Source of the DNA: Spirochaetota bacterium
GTDB lineage: Bacteria > Spirochaetota > Spirochaetia > SPDA01 > JAJSAL01
DNA: 33,681 bases
Reading direction: 5' to 3'
NCBI GenBank assembly: GCA_024274705.1
Contig: JAJSAL010000033.1
Location: 1-33,681 of the forward strand
The notes beneath the pieces are model-generated. The model did not search any database. It saw nothing but the letters and a program-made list of their open reading frames with translations, and had not been told where the DNA came from. Each line of letters starts with the position of its first letter. The first letter of the stretch is position 1. A program made the translations under genes and the position numbers. Shown piece after piece: positions 24,163 to 32,506 of the stretch.

Positions 24163-25213
24163 CGAAGGAAAATCCCACAGATTCGAGTATTCTTACGGCG
24201 TTATTGCAAAAAATATCTTCAATATCCGGGGAGTCGAGACCGGTTTCCTCCGCTGCTTTCCGGAAAGCTTTTATCTCCTCGTAAAGAAAGAAAGAGAGTG
24301 TTTTCGCTTCTTCCCCTTCTACTTCCCGCATGTTCCTGTCTCCCGAAACATCACCGTAAAGCCCTTTGGGAACCAGGTTGATATAGCAGCCGTCCTCGCA
24401 TATTCTGCGCATCCGCATCCTCGCGATGGGAAGATCGCTGCCGAAGAGGATGCGTTTCGGACCCACCGCTTCGATTGTACGGGCGAAGACCCAGGAATTG
24501 GTATTGGCGGAAAAATCGAACACCAGCCGCTCCGTTTCGGCCAGGATGTCAAGGGCGGTACCCACGTCTTCCCTGCAGTAAGCCCTGCCGACATGAGCGA
24601 GGATAAGCTTAAGGTCCGGGTACTTCTCTTCAATTTCCAGGATCTGGGCTATATTGACCGGATCTTTCAACCTTCCCGGCCGGGGTATGTGAAGCATCAC
24701 GATAAGCCCGAGCATGTTCAGCACTTCGAGGTGGGCCGGGGTAAGGAAGTCGAAAATACGGATCTCCGGCTCCGGGATATAGGAGGGTGAAAGATGAAGG
24801 TATACCTTGATTCCCTGGTATGTGCCGCCGGTAAGCCGTTTCTTAAGTGACTCCGCCGGCCACGAGGGGTGGGTGTAGAGAAGCGCCGGGAAGCGGTGCC
24901 TGGCCGCGCAATCCCCGACATACCGGTTCATTTCGTCGATTTCATCTTCCCTTTGGCCTATATGGAAGATGCATGGGACCACCTGCTTTCCCGGGAACAT
25001 CAGTTCGTAGGTTTCCATGAGATCTTCTATCGGGTCCTCGTCTGCAACCAGGGAAGGCCAGGAGACTACCCTCTTTTTCGGTGTTCCTACGGCGCCGAGT
25101 ATTTTTTTCGTATAGACATGGGCGTGCATGTCTACCAGCCGTTCCGGGACAAACGGTTCGATGTGTTCCGCATAGTACGCTTTATCTATGTCTTTTATTT
25201 CAAAGAGTGCCAT
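24152..25213 (-). CDS. Amidohydrolase family 2 (metal-dependent) protein
   Basis: The protein has 353 residues. The metal site is complete: LVDMHAHVY (H30, H32), K136 in GIKVYLH, H175 in VMLHIPRPGR, H207 in LILAHVGRAY and D260 in LFGSDLP. This is the amidohydrolase_2 pattern, which includes lactonases, decarboxylases and deacetylases acting on small organic acids. It starts after AAGGGGAAC. In the operon it stands between the isomerase and the kinase. A lactonase-type step is one possible role. It is paralogous to the protein encoded at 29534-30577. Confidence 0.85.
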   Translation of the reverse strand: MALFEIKDIDKAYYAEHIEPFVPERLVDMHAHVYTKKILGAVGTPKKRVVSWPSLVADEDPIEDLMETYELMFPGKQVVPCIFHIGQREDEIDEMNRYVGDCAARHRFPALLYTHPSWPAESLKKRLTGGTYQGIKVYLHLSPSYIPEPEIRIFDFLTPAHLEVLNMLGLIVMLHIPRPGRLKDPVNIAQILEIEEKYPDLKLILAHVGRAYCREDVGTALDILAETERLVFDFSANTNSWVFARTIEAVGPKRILFGSDLPIARMRMRRICEDGCYINLVPKGLYGDVSGDRNMREVEGEEAKTLSFFLYEEIKAFRKAAEETGLDSPDIEDIFCNNAVRILESVGFSFDGK

Positions 25214-25225
25214 ACACTGTTCCCC

Positions 25226-26608
25226 TTATATAGTTATAAATTCAAATCCTAACAAGCCGGCAAATATACGGATCTCATTGAGGATATTGCCCCGGGCGAT
25301 ATAGAGGTGATGTCCGCCACCGGCTTCGGCGTACCGCTCCAGGAACTCGTCCACTGGAATCCGGGTATTAACCATGTAGTGGGGGGCCTTGATGTGATCG
25401 AAGACATGGGAATCCACGATGTCGAGGAGGCCGGCCACCATCCGGTAGTGTCCCCTGCCTGCAGGGCACAGGTTGACAAAGGTGACTTCTCCGGGCTCCG
25501 CCTGGAAGCGGTAGATAGCGCTTTCCTTTGGATTAACAAACCCGTCCCGGACTGCAAGGGAGGGGGAGGAGCCGCTTTTTACGAACCGCCGGTCGCTTTC
25601 CCCCATGTGGCTCATGAGGATAAGGTCGTTCATCCAGTCGGCGCAGAAAAACTCGTCGAACTTGGCGGCGGAGGAGATTTGGTTTAAGGGGAACCCTAGG
25701 GTAGCGGTAAGTACATCCCCCTCTCCGCCGTAGCCGTACCCTTCCGACATGAGCTGGCTGCAGGCGTAGAACGGAGTGGGAATGTCTCCTGTTATATACT
25801 GGAAGTTCATGGTATAACCGGTGAGCCCCTGGTCAGCCATGATTTTTTTAAGGGCAAGGGAGGTTCGGACCGCTTCCCTGTGGACCTCCACTGCTACTCC
25901 GGAAACATCCCAGAACTTTTTATCCTCTTCGATGCCGGTGTCGATGTCACCGTCAATTACACTTTTCTCTTCCTCGATGATCCGGCTTAACGGGATATCC
26001 TTTACGGTAATACCGAACTGTTTATGCAATTCGTCAAAGTCGACGGAAAAATCCCCCATCCCTATGAAGGGCTTTCCGGTAATACCTATATTCTGATTTT
26101 TATACAACACGGCGCCTTTTATGGCAGTCAGCGTCCGTTTAAGTTTTTCCTGGAAAATCTCTTCAGTTCTATGCCCCGCCATTACGAGGAAATCGACACC
26201 CCGGGACTTCATGACACTGGTAAGGTCCATCACCCCGTGGATTCCATGGTTCCGGATGAGATACTCGGAATCCATATTGTTAAAGGAAGGCGTTAATGTT
26301 GTATCTACTAAGAGAATGGGAACCTTCAATTCCTGGAGAAAATCCGCTACCAGCAGAGAAGGGGAGTAACTCAAGTGAAGGAGAATGATGAAGGAAATAC
26401 CTTCTTTCTCGAATAACGCCTGTGCCCTTTTAATATGAGCCGTGTCGAATGTCACTCCCGGGTTTACCACCGAAATGCCGGAGCTCTCAATTAACGAAGT
26501 AATTTCCTCAATGAAGGGGGTGTATTGTTCGTAACCCCCGGGGGATATGTCCTCGTACAGTTTAAGATACAGCGGGAGAAATCCCGCTTTAACAGTAAGT
26601 CTGGGCAT
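25226..26608 (-). CDS. L-arabinose isomerase-like sugar isomerase
   Basis: The protein has 460 residues. Landmarks of the AraA/FucI fold are MSEGYGYGGEGDVLTATLG (E296), FFCADWMNDLILMSHMGESD (D324, H334) and ERYAEAGGGHHLYIARGN (H433/H434). AraA proteins use two Glu and two His for Mn2+. The second Glu region (MEDY in classical AraA) here reads CADW, so D324 may stand in, or the substrate differs. It starts the minus-strand operon behind a good promoter, followed by amidohydrolase, kinase and aldolase genes. It probably does the first step of the pathway. The sugar is not known. Confidence 0.8.
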   Translation of the reverse strand: MPRLTVKAGFLPLYLKLYEDISPGGYEQYTPFIEEITSLIESSGISVVNPGVTFDTAHIKRAQALFEKEGISFIILLHLSYSPSLLVADFLQELKVPILLVDTTLTPSFNNMDSEYLIRNHGIHGVMDLTSVMKSRGVDFLVMAGHRTEEIFQEKLKRTLTAIKGAVLYKNQNIGITGKPFIGMGDFSVDFDELHKQFGITVKDIPLSRIIEEEKSVIDGDIDTGIEEDKKFWDVSGVAVEVHREAVRTSLALKKIMADQGLTGYTMNFQYITGDIPTPFYACSQLMSEGYGYGGEGDVLTATLGFPLNQISSAAKFDEFFCADWMNDLILMSHMGESDRRFVKSGSSPSLAVRDGFVNPKESAIYRFQAEPGEVTFVNLCPAGRGHYRMVAGLLDIVDSHVFDHIKAPHYMVNTRIPVDEFLERYAEAGGGHHLYIARGNILNEIRIFAGLLGFEFITI

Positions 26609-26637
26609 CTTGTACCTCGAAGGGAAAGACTTATACG

Positions 26638-26654
26638 TGATAGTAATACTATCA
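26638..26654. promoter_or_regulatory. Palindromic operator overlapping the -10 of the catabolic operon
   Basis: TGATAGTAATACTATCA is a perfect palindrome apart from its central base pair. It covers the -10 element (26646-26651) of the operon promoter, 30 bp upstream of the isomerase start. A repressor bound here would block RNA polymerase. Confidence 0.75.
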
Positions 26655-26674
26655 TTCCAGATTATCTATGTCAA
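26646..26674 (-). promoter_or_regulatory. Promoter of the isomerase-amidohydrolase-kinase-aldolase operon
   Basis: On the minus strand TTGACA (26669-26674) is followed after 17 bp by TAGTAT (26646-26651). The -35 is consensus and the spacing ideal. An ATCAAAATA box (26686-26694) lies 11 bp upstream of the -35. Confidence 0.7.
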
Positions 26675-26725
26675 TCATTCTATTGATCAAAATAGGCGTA
26701 ATAATGATCATAATATTCGTTTTGT

Positions 26726-27413
26726 TTAACCGAATTCGTAGGCAGCTTCGAACATAGCCTCGATGTTTTCAACCGGAACATCCTGCTGGATGTTGTGTAC
26801 CTGGGTAAACACGTATCCGCCGGTACCATCTGAAAACAATTCTATATTCCTGCGCACATGCAGGCGGACTTCTTCAGGTGTACCCAATGGAAGAACCTTC
26901 TGTGTATCACAGCCGCCTCCCCAGAAAACGATCTTCCCGCCGAATTCCTTTATCAGCCGTTCGGGCTCCATGTTGGCGGCAGAGATCTGCACCGGATTAA
27001 GTATATCTATACCGGCGTCAATCCATTCGGGAATGAAGTGGTATATGGAACCGCAGGAATGGAGTTACGTCTTCCCTCTCCTCGATTCTCGTACCGGGCT
27101 GGAAGTAAACGCCGAATCCGCAGAAAAGACGTTTCCGTACGCCCCCGGAAGCATCCTGCCGTGCCCATTGTGCCGTCATCGGTTCCATGGGAAGAACATC
27201 CACGTGGAGACGTTCGACGATCTCCATGTCAAGTTCCGCAAGAATCTGCATGGTGTCATGTATCCGCGTAGGGCTCCCTATGCCCATACGTTTTTTCAGT
27301 TTGTCGTAAACAACCGCATTTATACCTGAAGCCCGGATGCCTTCCAAATCAATGGGAACCCGGTCCGGTTTCTCAGAGTTTACGGCCTTCAATACTCGTT
27401 CACGTGAATTCAT
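26726..27413 (-). pseudogene. UroD-family (methyltransferase-like) gene with internal deletion and frameshift
   Basis: The N-terminal part (27413 down to about 27060) reads MNSRERVLKAVNSEKPDRVP and runs to EEREDVT, which is the usual start of UroD-family corrinoid-type proteins. The C-terminal part lies in another frame: HSCGSIYHFIPEWIDAGID, then ILNPVQISAANMEPERL, FWGGGCDTQKVLPLGTPEEV and DVPVENIEAMFEAAYEFG. Intact relatives of this group have roughly 350 residues; here about 150 in the middle are missing. The join is near 27060. The reading frame is also shifted, so no complete protein is made. Both ends are well preserved, suggesting a recent event. Nearby is an intact, divergent UroD-family gene (28066-29160). 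Confidence 0.85.
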
Positions 27414-28065
27414 GGCAACTCCTTATTCCATTTCAATTATTTTATGAGTCAAACGATACCATCACCCGTTAAAAGCCGAAGGTAAACCGGACTCGACCAT
27501 GCCTGATTTCCATCTGACCTCCTTTTTGTTGTGTATCCCTGGAAGTATTTTCCAGGGAAGATCCATTGAAACTGTATATATTATCACACCACAAATAGTT
27601 CCCGCTTCAACTTTTTCACCAGGACCATCAAGAACCGCGGTCCCGGGATGGTCTCTTTTGCAAGTAGAACGAGGTATCTTTTCCTCCCTTCATAATCATT
27701 ACCCAGGAGAAATGATAACAAATCAAGCAATTTAATCAAAATATGTCGAATATCATCTAACTAATATGTTGTAATGAACATATTTTACGTCTTATATTGA
27801 CAATTACGATCACAGTGGATACTCTGCATTTCAAGATACAGTGGTCATTGTAACGGTATGAAGAAGGTGCTTTGACCGAAATGAAAGGGGTTCAGGATGA
27901 AGTATAAGTTTGCCCTGTAATCCCATAAGAATTGATTATCTAAACCCGTCGGGATATTATAAGATTTCTTTGGCCGCCCTGTCCGCACGCACTGAAGACG
28001 GCGGCAGCTACACCCGGCTTTGTTAGCTCCCGATATTAATTAGGATACATTGAAGGGATGTTGTT
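27414..28065. other. 652-bp gap with gene fragments and control elements
   Basis: No full gene is present. There is a perfect 8-bp inverted repeat (27537-27544 / 27550-27557), an ATCAAAATA box (27735-27743), a TTGACA at 27797-27802 with only a poor -10 (TACTCT) 17 bp on, and the promoter at 27932-27960. A protein-like minus-strand stretch near 27610-27700 (RKRYLVLLAKETIPGPRF) ends in a stop and is not recognised. The composition is mixed and looks like decayed sequence. Confidence 0.5.
27932..27960 (+). promoter_or_regulatory. Promoter for the intact UroD-family gene
   Basis: TTGATT (27932-27937), 17 bp, TATTAT (27955-27960). The leader to the start codon at 28066 would be about 100 nt. It holds a GCCGCC/GGCGGC pair (27973-27978, 28000-28005) able to form a stem. 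Confidence 0.5.
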
Positions 28066-29160
28066 ATGCAAACCATGTGTATTGAAGAAAAGAAGGTGGC
28101 AGTAGCCTTAGAACGCAACGAGGCGTTCTGGAACGGCGGGCTTAAAGATGGGCCGTTGATATGGGTTACCGTGCCGGATGCGAAACAGGGAACACCGCCG
28201 GCCGAGCCGGATGAAGAAGAGAAGATGTGGACCGACGCGGATTACTACGTTTCCGCGGCAGAAGACCGGATTGCCCGCACACATTATGCCGGCGACGCCC
28301 TGCCGGTTTGCCATCCCTGGCTTGGGCCTGATCAGGTTGCTGCCTGGCTCGGCGCCGATATGACTATTTTACCGAAAGAATTCACTTCCTGGGTCAAACC
28401 CTTCGTCGATGACTGGAGTAGATTCACTGAGCTTACAATAGACCCTGGTAATAAATGGTGGAACCTTTATCTCAACCTTCTCAGGCGGTGCAGCGAGGCC
28501 GGTAGGGAAAAGTGGATTACCGCGTATCCCGATTTACATACCGGTATTGACGGGTTAAGTGCGATCCGCGGCCCGGAAAACCTGATGATGGACATGATAG
28601 CCGAACCGGGTACTATTCACAAAGCTATGGGGCAGATGACCGAACTGTGGAAATATGTTGTAGATACTGTTTCCGATATCATTCTGCCTTACGGCCAGGG
28701 AACAAGCAACTGGACCATGGGCTACAGCAGCAAACGTTTCCTCTGTATCGGCCAGAACGATTTTACCTGTATGATAAGCCCGCAAATGTTCGAAGAGTTC
28801 TGCTGGAGGGATACAGTCGAATGCTGCGGTTATGTAGACCACACCATCTACCATCTCGACGGACCGGACGCTGTCAGGCACCTTCCGAGAATACTTGAAC
28901 TTGAAAATCTTAACTGTGTCCAGTGGATCCAGGGAGCGGGTAATCCGCATCCTTCGCAGTGGCTTGATTTACTCAAGCAGGTACAGGATGCGGGCAAGTC
29001 CGTGCAGGTTCTGTACTGTCCGACCCACGGTGGTGATGCGGATTTGAGTAAAGAACTGGATGTGTTATGCAGCAGCCTGGATAAGAACAGGCTTTTCTTC
29101 TGGGCTGTAACGGATTCCGTTGAAAAGGCCGATGCGCTTATTGACCAGGTAAATGGGTGA
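28066..29160 (+). CDS. Uroporphyrinogen decarboxylase-family protein (UroD-like)
   Basis: The protein has 364 residues, starting after GAAGGG. It has the UroD-like barrel pattern: WITAYPDLHTGIDGLSAIRGPENLMMDM, then FTCMISPQMFEEFCWRD (matching the xISPxMFxEFxxP helix region), CGYVDHTIYHLDGPDAVRHLP, and NCVQWIQGAGNPHPSQW. In this superfamily the members outside heme synthesis are usually methyltransferases using corrinoid proteins or ether-cleaving enzymes. It lies in a cluster of sugar-catabolic genes, so it is unlikely to be the hemE enzyme. It is only distantly similar to the two UroD relics nearby. Confidence 0.75.
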   Translation: MQTMCIEEKKVAVALERNEAFWNGGLKDGPLIWVTVPDAKQGTPPAEPDEEEKMWTDADYYVSAAEDRIARTHYAGDALPVCHPWLGPDQVAAWLGADMTILPKEFTSWVKPFVDDWSRFTELTIDPGNKWWNLYLNLLRRCSEAGREKWITAYPDLHTGIDGLSAIRGPENLMMDMIAEPGTIHKAMGQMTELWKYVVDTVSDIILPYGQGTSNWTMGYSSKRFLCIGQNDFTCMISPQMFEEFCWRDTVECCGYVDHTIYHLDGPDAVRHLPRILELENLNCVQWIQGAGNPHPSQWLDLLKQVQDAGKSVQVLYCPTHGGDADLSKELDVLCSSLDKNRLFFWAVTDSVEKADALIDQVNG

Positions 29161-29533
29161 TCTATGCCGTTTGAGTTGAGTCGGTCAGACCCAAACCCCT
29201 GACAACGCAGAAAACTACCACAAACACTGCGGGAGCTCCATTCTAAACAGACTAAATGGGGAAAAAAATGAAAATGGGAATTGTAAGCGACTTGCAAATG
29301 ACCGAAACCGGAGGATAAAACGATGACAGGAGAGAACGAATCTTAAACGTCCTGGAAGGGAAAAAAGTTAAGGAGGTGATGGATATTGCCAAGCCTTATG
29401 GTAATTTCATACTTGCAGCTTCCGATTATTCCTGTGAAGGAACACCATATGAGAATATTCAAGCTTATGCAGATGCGGCTCTGGAGTACGGCAGTTATTA
29501 AAGAAGGCAATCAATCCACCGGTTATTACATCC
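29161..29533 (+). other. Gap between UroD gene and amidohydrolase, holding a UroD relic
   Basis: Apart from the relic at 29323-29501 I see no complete gene. The first 160 bp have no protein-like frame long enough to trust, and no clear promoter. Confidence 0.5.
29323..29501 (+). pseudogene. UroD-family relic: both termini kept, middle deleted
   Basis: ATG at 29323 follows GGAGG. After ATGACA one base appears lost; the frame from 29331 then reads RERILNVLEGKKV, the standard N-terminus of UroD-family proteins. It runs straight into a C-terminus: EVMDIAKPYGNFILAASDYS, then EGTPYENIQAYADAALEYG, before TAA at 29499-29501. Almost the whole barrel (several hundred residues) is missing, yet both ends are readable. 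It is a second, independent example of the same deletion pattern seen at 26726-27413. Confidence 0.8.
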
Positions 29534-30577
29534 TCATACCGGTGCGGGGACAGCTACTTTCCCGATTATTTCCATGCCGTTGTCGTGAAAAAGTGCCTGT
29601 ATTTCTTTTTCTTTTAATTTTATCCTCTCCGCTGCGCGGAGGAGGGCCAGTACAATTTCGTATGCCATGAACGAGGCTCTCATGTTGTCCGACTGTACGC
29701 GGTATGCGCTTTCAGAGTACCCCTCTAAAACCAGGTCTACCCAGTGGTCCATCACGTACACCCTTCTACCCCTCATTGCGGGTACCGGGAAATCCGTGGC
29801 AAAGAGGAGTCGTTTTGAATCGATATTATCCAGTAGAATTTCCAATACAGTCGGGTCCATAACCATTGATGAATCCAAACTAACATTGGAAAGATTCTTA
29901 ATCGAAGGGGCCGCGGATTTCATTTGGTCCGGGAGATAGCACCGTCCGCAGTGGGCAAGGATTAACTGGGCGTTCGGGTAGTCTTCCGAAAGTTTTTGAA
30001 TTCCCCGTTGAACAACCGGATTTGTCAGCCGGTCTGACCTGGGTACATGGAGAAGAACGATAAGATGATACCGGTCGGCGATTTTCATCTCCACAGGACT
30101 CAGCATATCCTCGATTGTAACATCCCCGTAGTCATCCCCGTACCAATTGAGAAATACTTTGTACCCTAGAAACTTCCCTTCAATAATAGTTTTTTCTAAT
30201 TCTTCGCCGGAGAATAATCCTTTGCCTGCGATCATCAATGGGAACATGGCAGGCCGGGAGGCCGCACCTTTACCGATATAATCGTTGGTTATTACCGGAT
30301 CGGCGGCCGGCGTAGGGTTTCCAAAGCAGACAGCCTTGTAAGTCTTTCCCGGGAATATCCTCGTTGCGTCCTTAAGCAGCGAATCAAAGTCATATGTTGT
30401 ACTTGTGACCATATACTTGCTTCCCTTCTTGTTTGTTTCCCAGGGGTCAATTGTAAAGTGCGAAGGATGCCAGACATGAGCATGGAAATCGAGTATGCTC
30501 TCCGGCAGTCTCGGTCCGATACTACCGTTGTAGAAGGGCATATCGATTGTTTTATAGTGTTTTTGATCAGTCGTCAT
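29534..30577 (-). CDS. Amidohydrolase family 2 protein, second copy
   Basis: The protein has 347 residues. Metal-site residues are ILDFHAHVWHPSH (H32, H34), K140 in GYKVFLN, H177 in VLLHVPRSDRL, H209 in LILAHCGRCY and D262 in LFATDFPVPAMRGRR. It is clearly related to the protein encoded at 24152-25213, sharing the LHxPRxxRLxxP and ILAHxGRxY segments. The start follows GAGGAGAATACC. It is transcribed away from an AT-rich control region with an inverted repeat, and may act on the same or a related intermediate. The function is not known. Confidence 0.85.
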   Translation of the reverse strand: MTTDQKHYKTIDMPFYNGSIGPRLPESILDFHAHVWHPSHFTIDPWETNKKGSKYMVTSTTYDFDSLLKDATRIFPGKTYKAVCFGNPTPAADPVITNDYIGKGAASRPAMFPLMIAGKGLFSGEELEKTIIEGKFLGYKVFLNWYGDDYGDVTIEDMLSPVEMKIADRYHLIVLLHVPRSDRLTNPVVQRGIQKLSEDYPNAQLILAHCGRCYLPDQMKSAAPSIKNLSNVSLDSSMVMDPTVLEILLDNIDSKRLLFATDFPVPAMRGRRVYVMDHWVDLVLEGYSESAYRVQSDNMRASFMAYEIVLALLRAAERIKLKEKEIQALFHDNGMEIIGKVAVPAPV

Positions 30578-30686
30578 GGTATTCTCCTCATGGTTGTGTT
30601 GTTATTCCGAAATACGAAAGCAGCAGAGCAGGAAGTCCCGGCGATCCAACAACTAATATTCTAATCATTTTTAATTGTAAAAATCA

Positions 30687-30695
30687 ATCAAAATA
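30687..30695. promoter_or_regulatory. ATCAAAATA box upstream of the second amidohydrolase gene
   Basis: The same 9-bp sequence occurs at 26686-26694 and 27735-27743, each time in an intergenic region of the catabolic cluster. On the minus strand it reads TATTTTGAT. A candidate binding site of one shared regulator. Confidence 0.4.
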
Positions 30696-30710
30696 ATGCT
30701 AAGAGAATAA

Positions 30711-30737
30711 TATATCAATCAATATTTGCTTGATATA
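30711..30737. promoter_or_regulatory. 27-bp inverted repeat in AT-rich intergenic DNA
   Basis: TATATCAA (30711-30718) and TTGATATA (30730-30737) form a perfect 8-bp dyad with an 11-bp spacer, between the divergent amidohydrolase gene and the permease relic. It is likely an operator. Nearby ATCAATCAA sequences repeat the same half-site. Confidence 0.5.
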
Positions 30738-30780
30738 AGTGGGAGAATCAAACTAATAGAGTAATACGCGCAAAACATGT

Positions 30781-31222
30781 CAAATAGTTGGCAAAATTCT
30801 CGATAATTCTTTCCTTTCTGCTATCTGTTCTCTGTACCTCGCCGGTAATAATCGGAAGTTGTTTTACCGGGTATGGGTTTTCCCGTTTTCAGGTTAAAGA
30901 AAATAAACTGATCTTCATGGTTATGCTTGCCACCATGATGATTCCTTTTATGGTAACGATTATGCCCCTGTTCCTTATTATGGCGAAGATGGGTTTGATA
31001 AATAACAGAGCCTTTTGGGTAATCTGGGGTATCCCGGGCCTGCCGTTTATTATATTTCTTTTTAAGCAGTACTTTTCGACAATTCCAGCCTCTTTCGAAG
31101 AGTCGGCGAGGCTGGATTTCCTGATCATACACTTGAGCAGTATAACCGTCTTATTGATTGTAATACATAACAGAGTAACGATTCCGGTCCTTTCGTTGAC
31201 GAATTTACACAAATCGATGTAA
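30781..31222 (+). pseudogene. Sugar ABC permease (MalG type) remnant
   Basis: From TTG at 30788 the frame encodes FLLSVLCTSPVIIGSCFTGYGFSRF, then MLATMMIPFMVTIMPLFLIMAKMGLINN and IPASFEESARLD, which is the middle of a MalG-type permease up to the start of the EAA loop. The N-terminal third is absent and the loop is cut after ARLD, followed by unrelated sequence (FLIIHLSSITVLL) to the stop. A trace of the missing upstream frame (LDNSFLSAICS) suggests a frameshift as well. No binding protein or other permease gene survives here, so a transporter was probably lost. Confidence 0.8.
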
Positions 31223-31249
31223 AATCAATAGAGGAGTTTGTGGCAAGGG

Positions 31250-32035
31250 ATGACAAAATTCGAAGCACGGAAAAAAAAGTTGATGGATGCCCTGCAAATA
31301 AAGAAAAAAATGGACGTGAGTGAAGCGTCGGAACTCATTGGTATTTCACCGGCGACCACCAGGAGATTTTTCTCCCAGTTGGCGGCAGAGGGGATTGCCG
31401 TCCGGATTCACGGGGGCATTCAGATAGTTCCGGAATCAACGGGAACGTACTCCTATATCATTTCGAATACCCGAAGAGTGCGGGAAAAAGCGAGAATAGC
31501 AGCCCGGGGAGTGGAATTGATAAATACGGGGGATCTTCTTTTTCTCGATTCCGGTACAACGATCTTGAAGCTGGCAGAAGCCCTGGTGATGAAATTAAAG
31601 GCCGGGAATCTGAAAGACCTGGTAATTGTGACAAATTCCCTGCTGAACTATGAAAAACTCGCGGAGTTCTGCAAAGTCATTCTTGTGGGGGGGGAAGTCC
31701 GGCTGAGCCGCCGGGACACCTGCGGTCAACTGGCGGAAAAAGCTCTTCAATCGCTGCATGTTAATAAATCATTTTTCGGGACCGATGCGATCCACCCGGA
31801 GAAGGGTCTCATGACAACTGATGAATGGACAAGCCGGATGAATGATATTGTTGGCAAAAACTCCGAAGCGGTCTATGTCCTTGCGGACTCGGAAAAGTTC
31901 GGCAGGAGCTCGCTAATGACCTACAGTGACATCGATGGGGTCGATCTAATCATCACCGATGATGGAATTCCCGATGAAGACCTCGTGGTCTATCGGGGAA
32001 AAGGGGCCCGCATCGAAGTTGTCCCCATGGAATGA
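31250..32035 (+). CDS. DeoR-family transcriptional regulator, second copy
   Basis: With start at 31250 the protein has 261 residues. The winged helix-turn-helix reads LMDALQIKKKMDVSEASELIG, ISPATTRRFFSQLAAEG and IAVRIHGGIQ. The sensor domain has LLFLDSGTTILKLAEAL and VLADSEKFGRSS near its end. It differs clearly from the first DeoR (13564-14340). It is followed by cupin and aminotransferase genes on the same strand, 21 bp and less apart, so it probably controls them and may also act on the AT-rich region upstream. Confidence 0.92.
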   Translation: MTKFEARKKKLMDALQIKKKMDVSEASELIGISPATTRRFFSQLAAEGIAVRIHGGIQIVPESTGTYSYIISNTRRVREKARIAARGVELINTGDLLFLDSGTTILKLAEALVMKLKAGNLKDLVIVTNSLLNYEKLAEFCKVILVGGEVRLSRRDTCGQLAEKALQSLHVNKSFFGTDAIHPEKGLMTTDEWTSRMNDIVGKNSEAVYVLADSEKFGRSSLMTYSDIDGVDLIITDDGIPDEDLVVYRGKGARIEVVPME

Positions 32036-32056
32036 TCAAATAAACGAGGTGATTAT

Positions 32057-32506
32057 ATGAAGCAGGTTGAGATTGATCAGTATCGTAGTCAGGCTTTCAA
32101 TATCCTTTTAAAAGCAAATATTCGGGTATCAGATTATGAGAGTATAGAAATCACAGATTTCGGTAAAAACAATTTTAAAAAGATTGGTCTGGCTCTCTAT
32201 ATAACAGTGAATGAAGAAGAATATGCATCAAAATGGCTTGTTACATTACCTGGGCAATGGTGTCCGAATCATTATCATAAAAAAATCAAAGAAACTTTCA
32301 TCTGTATGGATGGGAATGTCACAATCTGGACGGACAACAAAGCAGTAACTCTTCAGCCTGGTGAAATGATCACTCTGTTACCATTAACTTGGCATAAATT
32401 TACAAGCGACACCGGATGCGTTATTGAAGAAATTACTACTAAACAGTACCCGGATGATTCGTATTTCGAAGATTCTCAAATTGAGCGTTATGTGAAAGTT
32501 GAATAA
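32057..32506 (+). CDS. Cupin, D-lyxose ketol-isomerase-like
   Basis: The protein has 149 residues forming one cupin barrel. The metal ligands are H72 and H74 in PNHYHKKIKETF, E79, and H113 in TWHKF, so the H-x-H...E...H set is complete. The LPGQWCPNHYHKKIKETF segment resembles D-lyxose isomerases, although those are usually longer (160-230 residues). It may isomerise a pentose or hexose in the cytoplasm. It sits between the DeoR regulator and the aminotransferase. Base use is more AT-rich than its neighbours, which may point to transfer. Confidence 0.7.
   Translation: MKQVEIDQYRSQAFNILLKANIRVSDYESIEITDFGKNNFKKIGLALYITVNEEEYASKWLVTLPGQWCPNHYHKKIKETFICMDGNVTIWTDNKAVTLQPGEMITLLPLTWHKFTSDTGCVIEEITTKQYPDDSYFEDSQIERYVKVE

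Noticed and set aside
23431..24381. Long plus-strand open frame of 316 codons
   Set aside because: It lies opposite the FGGY kinase and amidohydrolase genes, whose motifs are complete; it is a shadow frame of their codon use.
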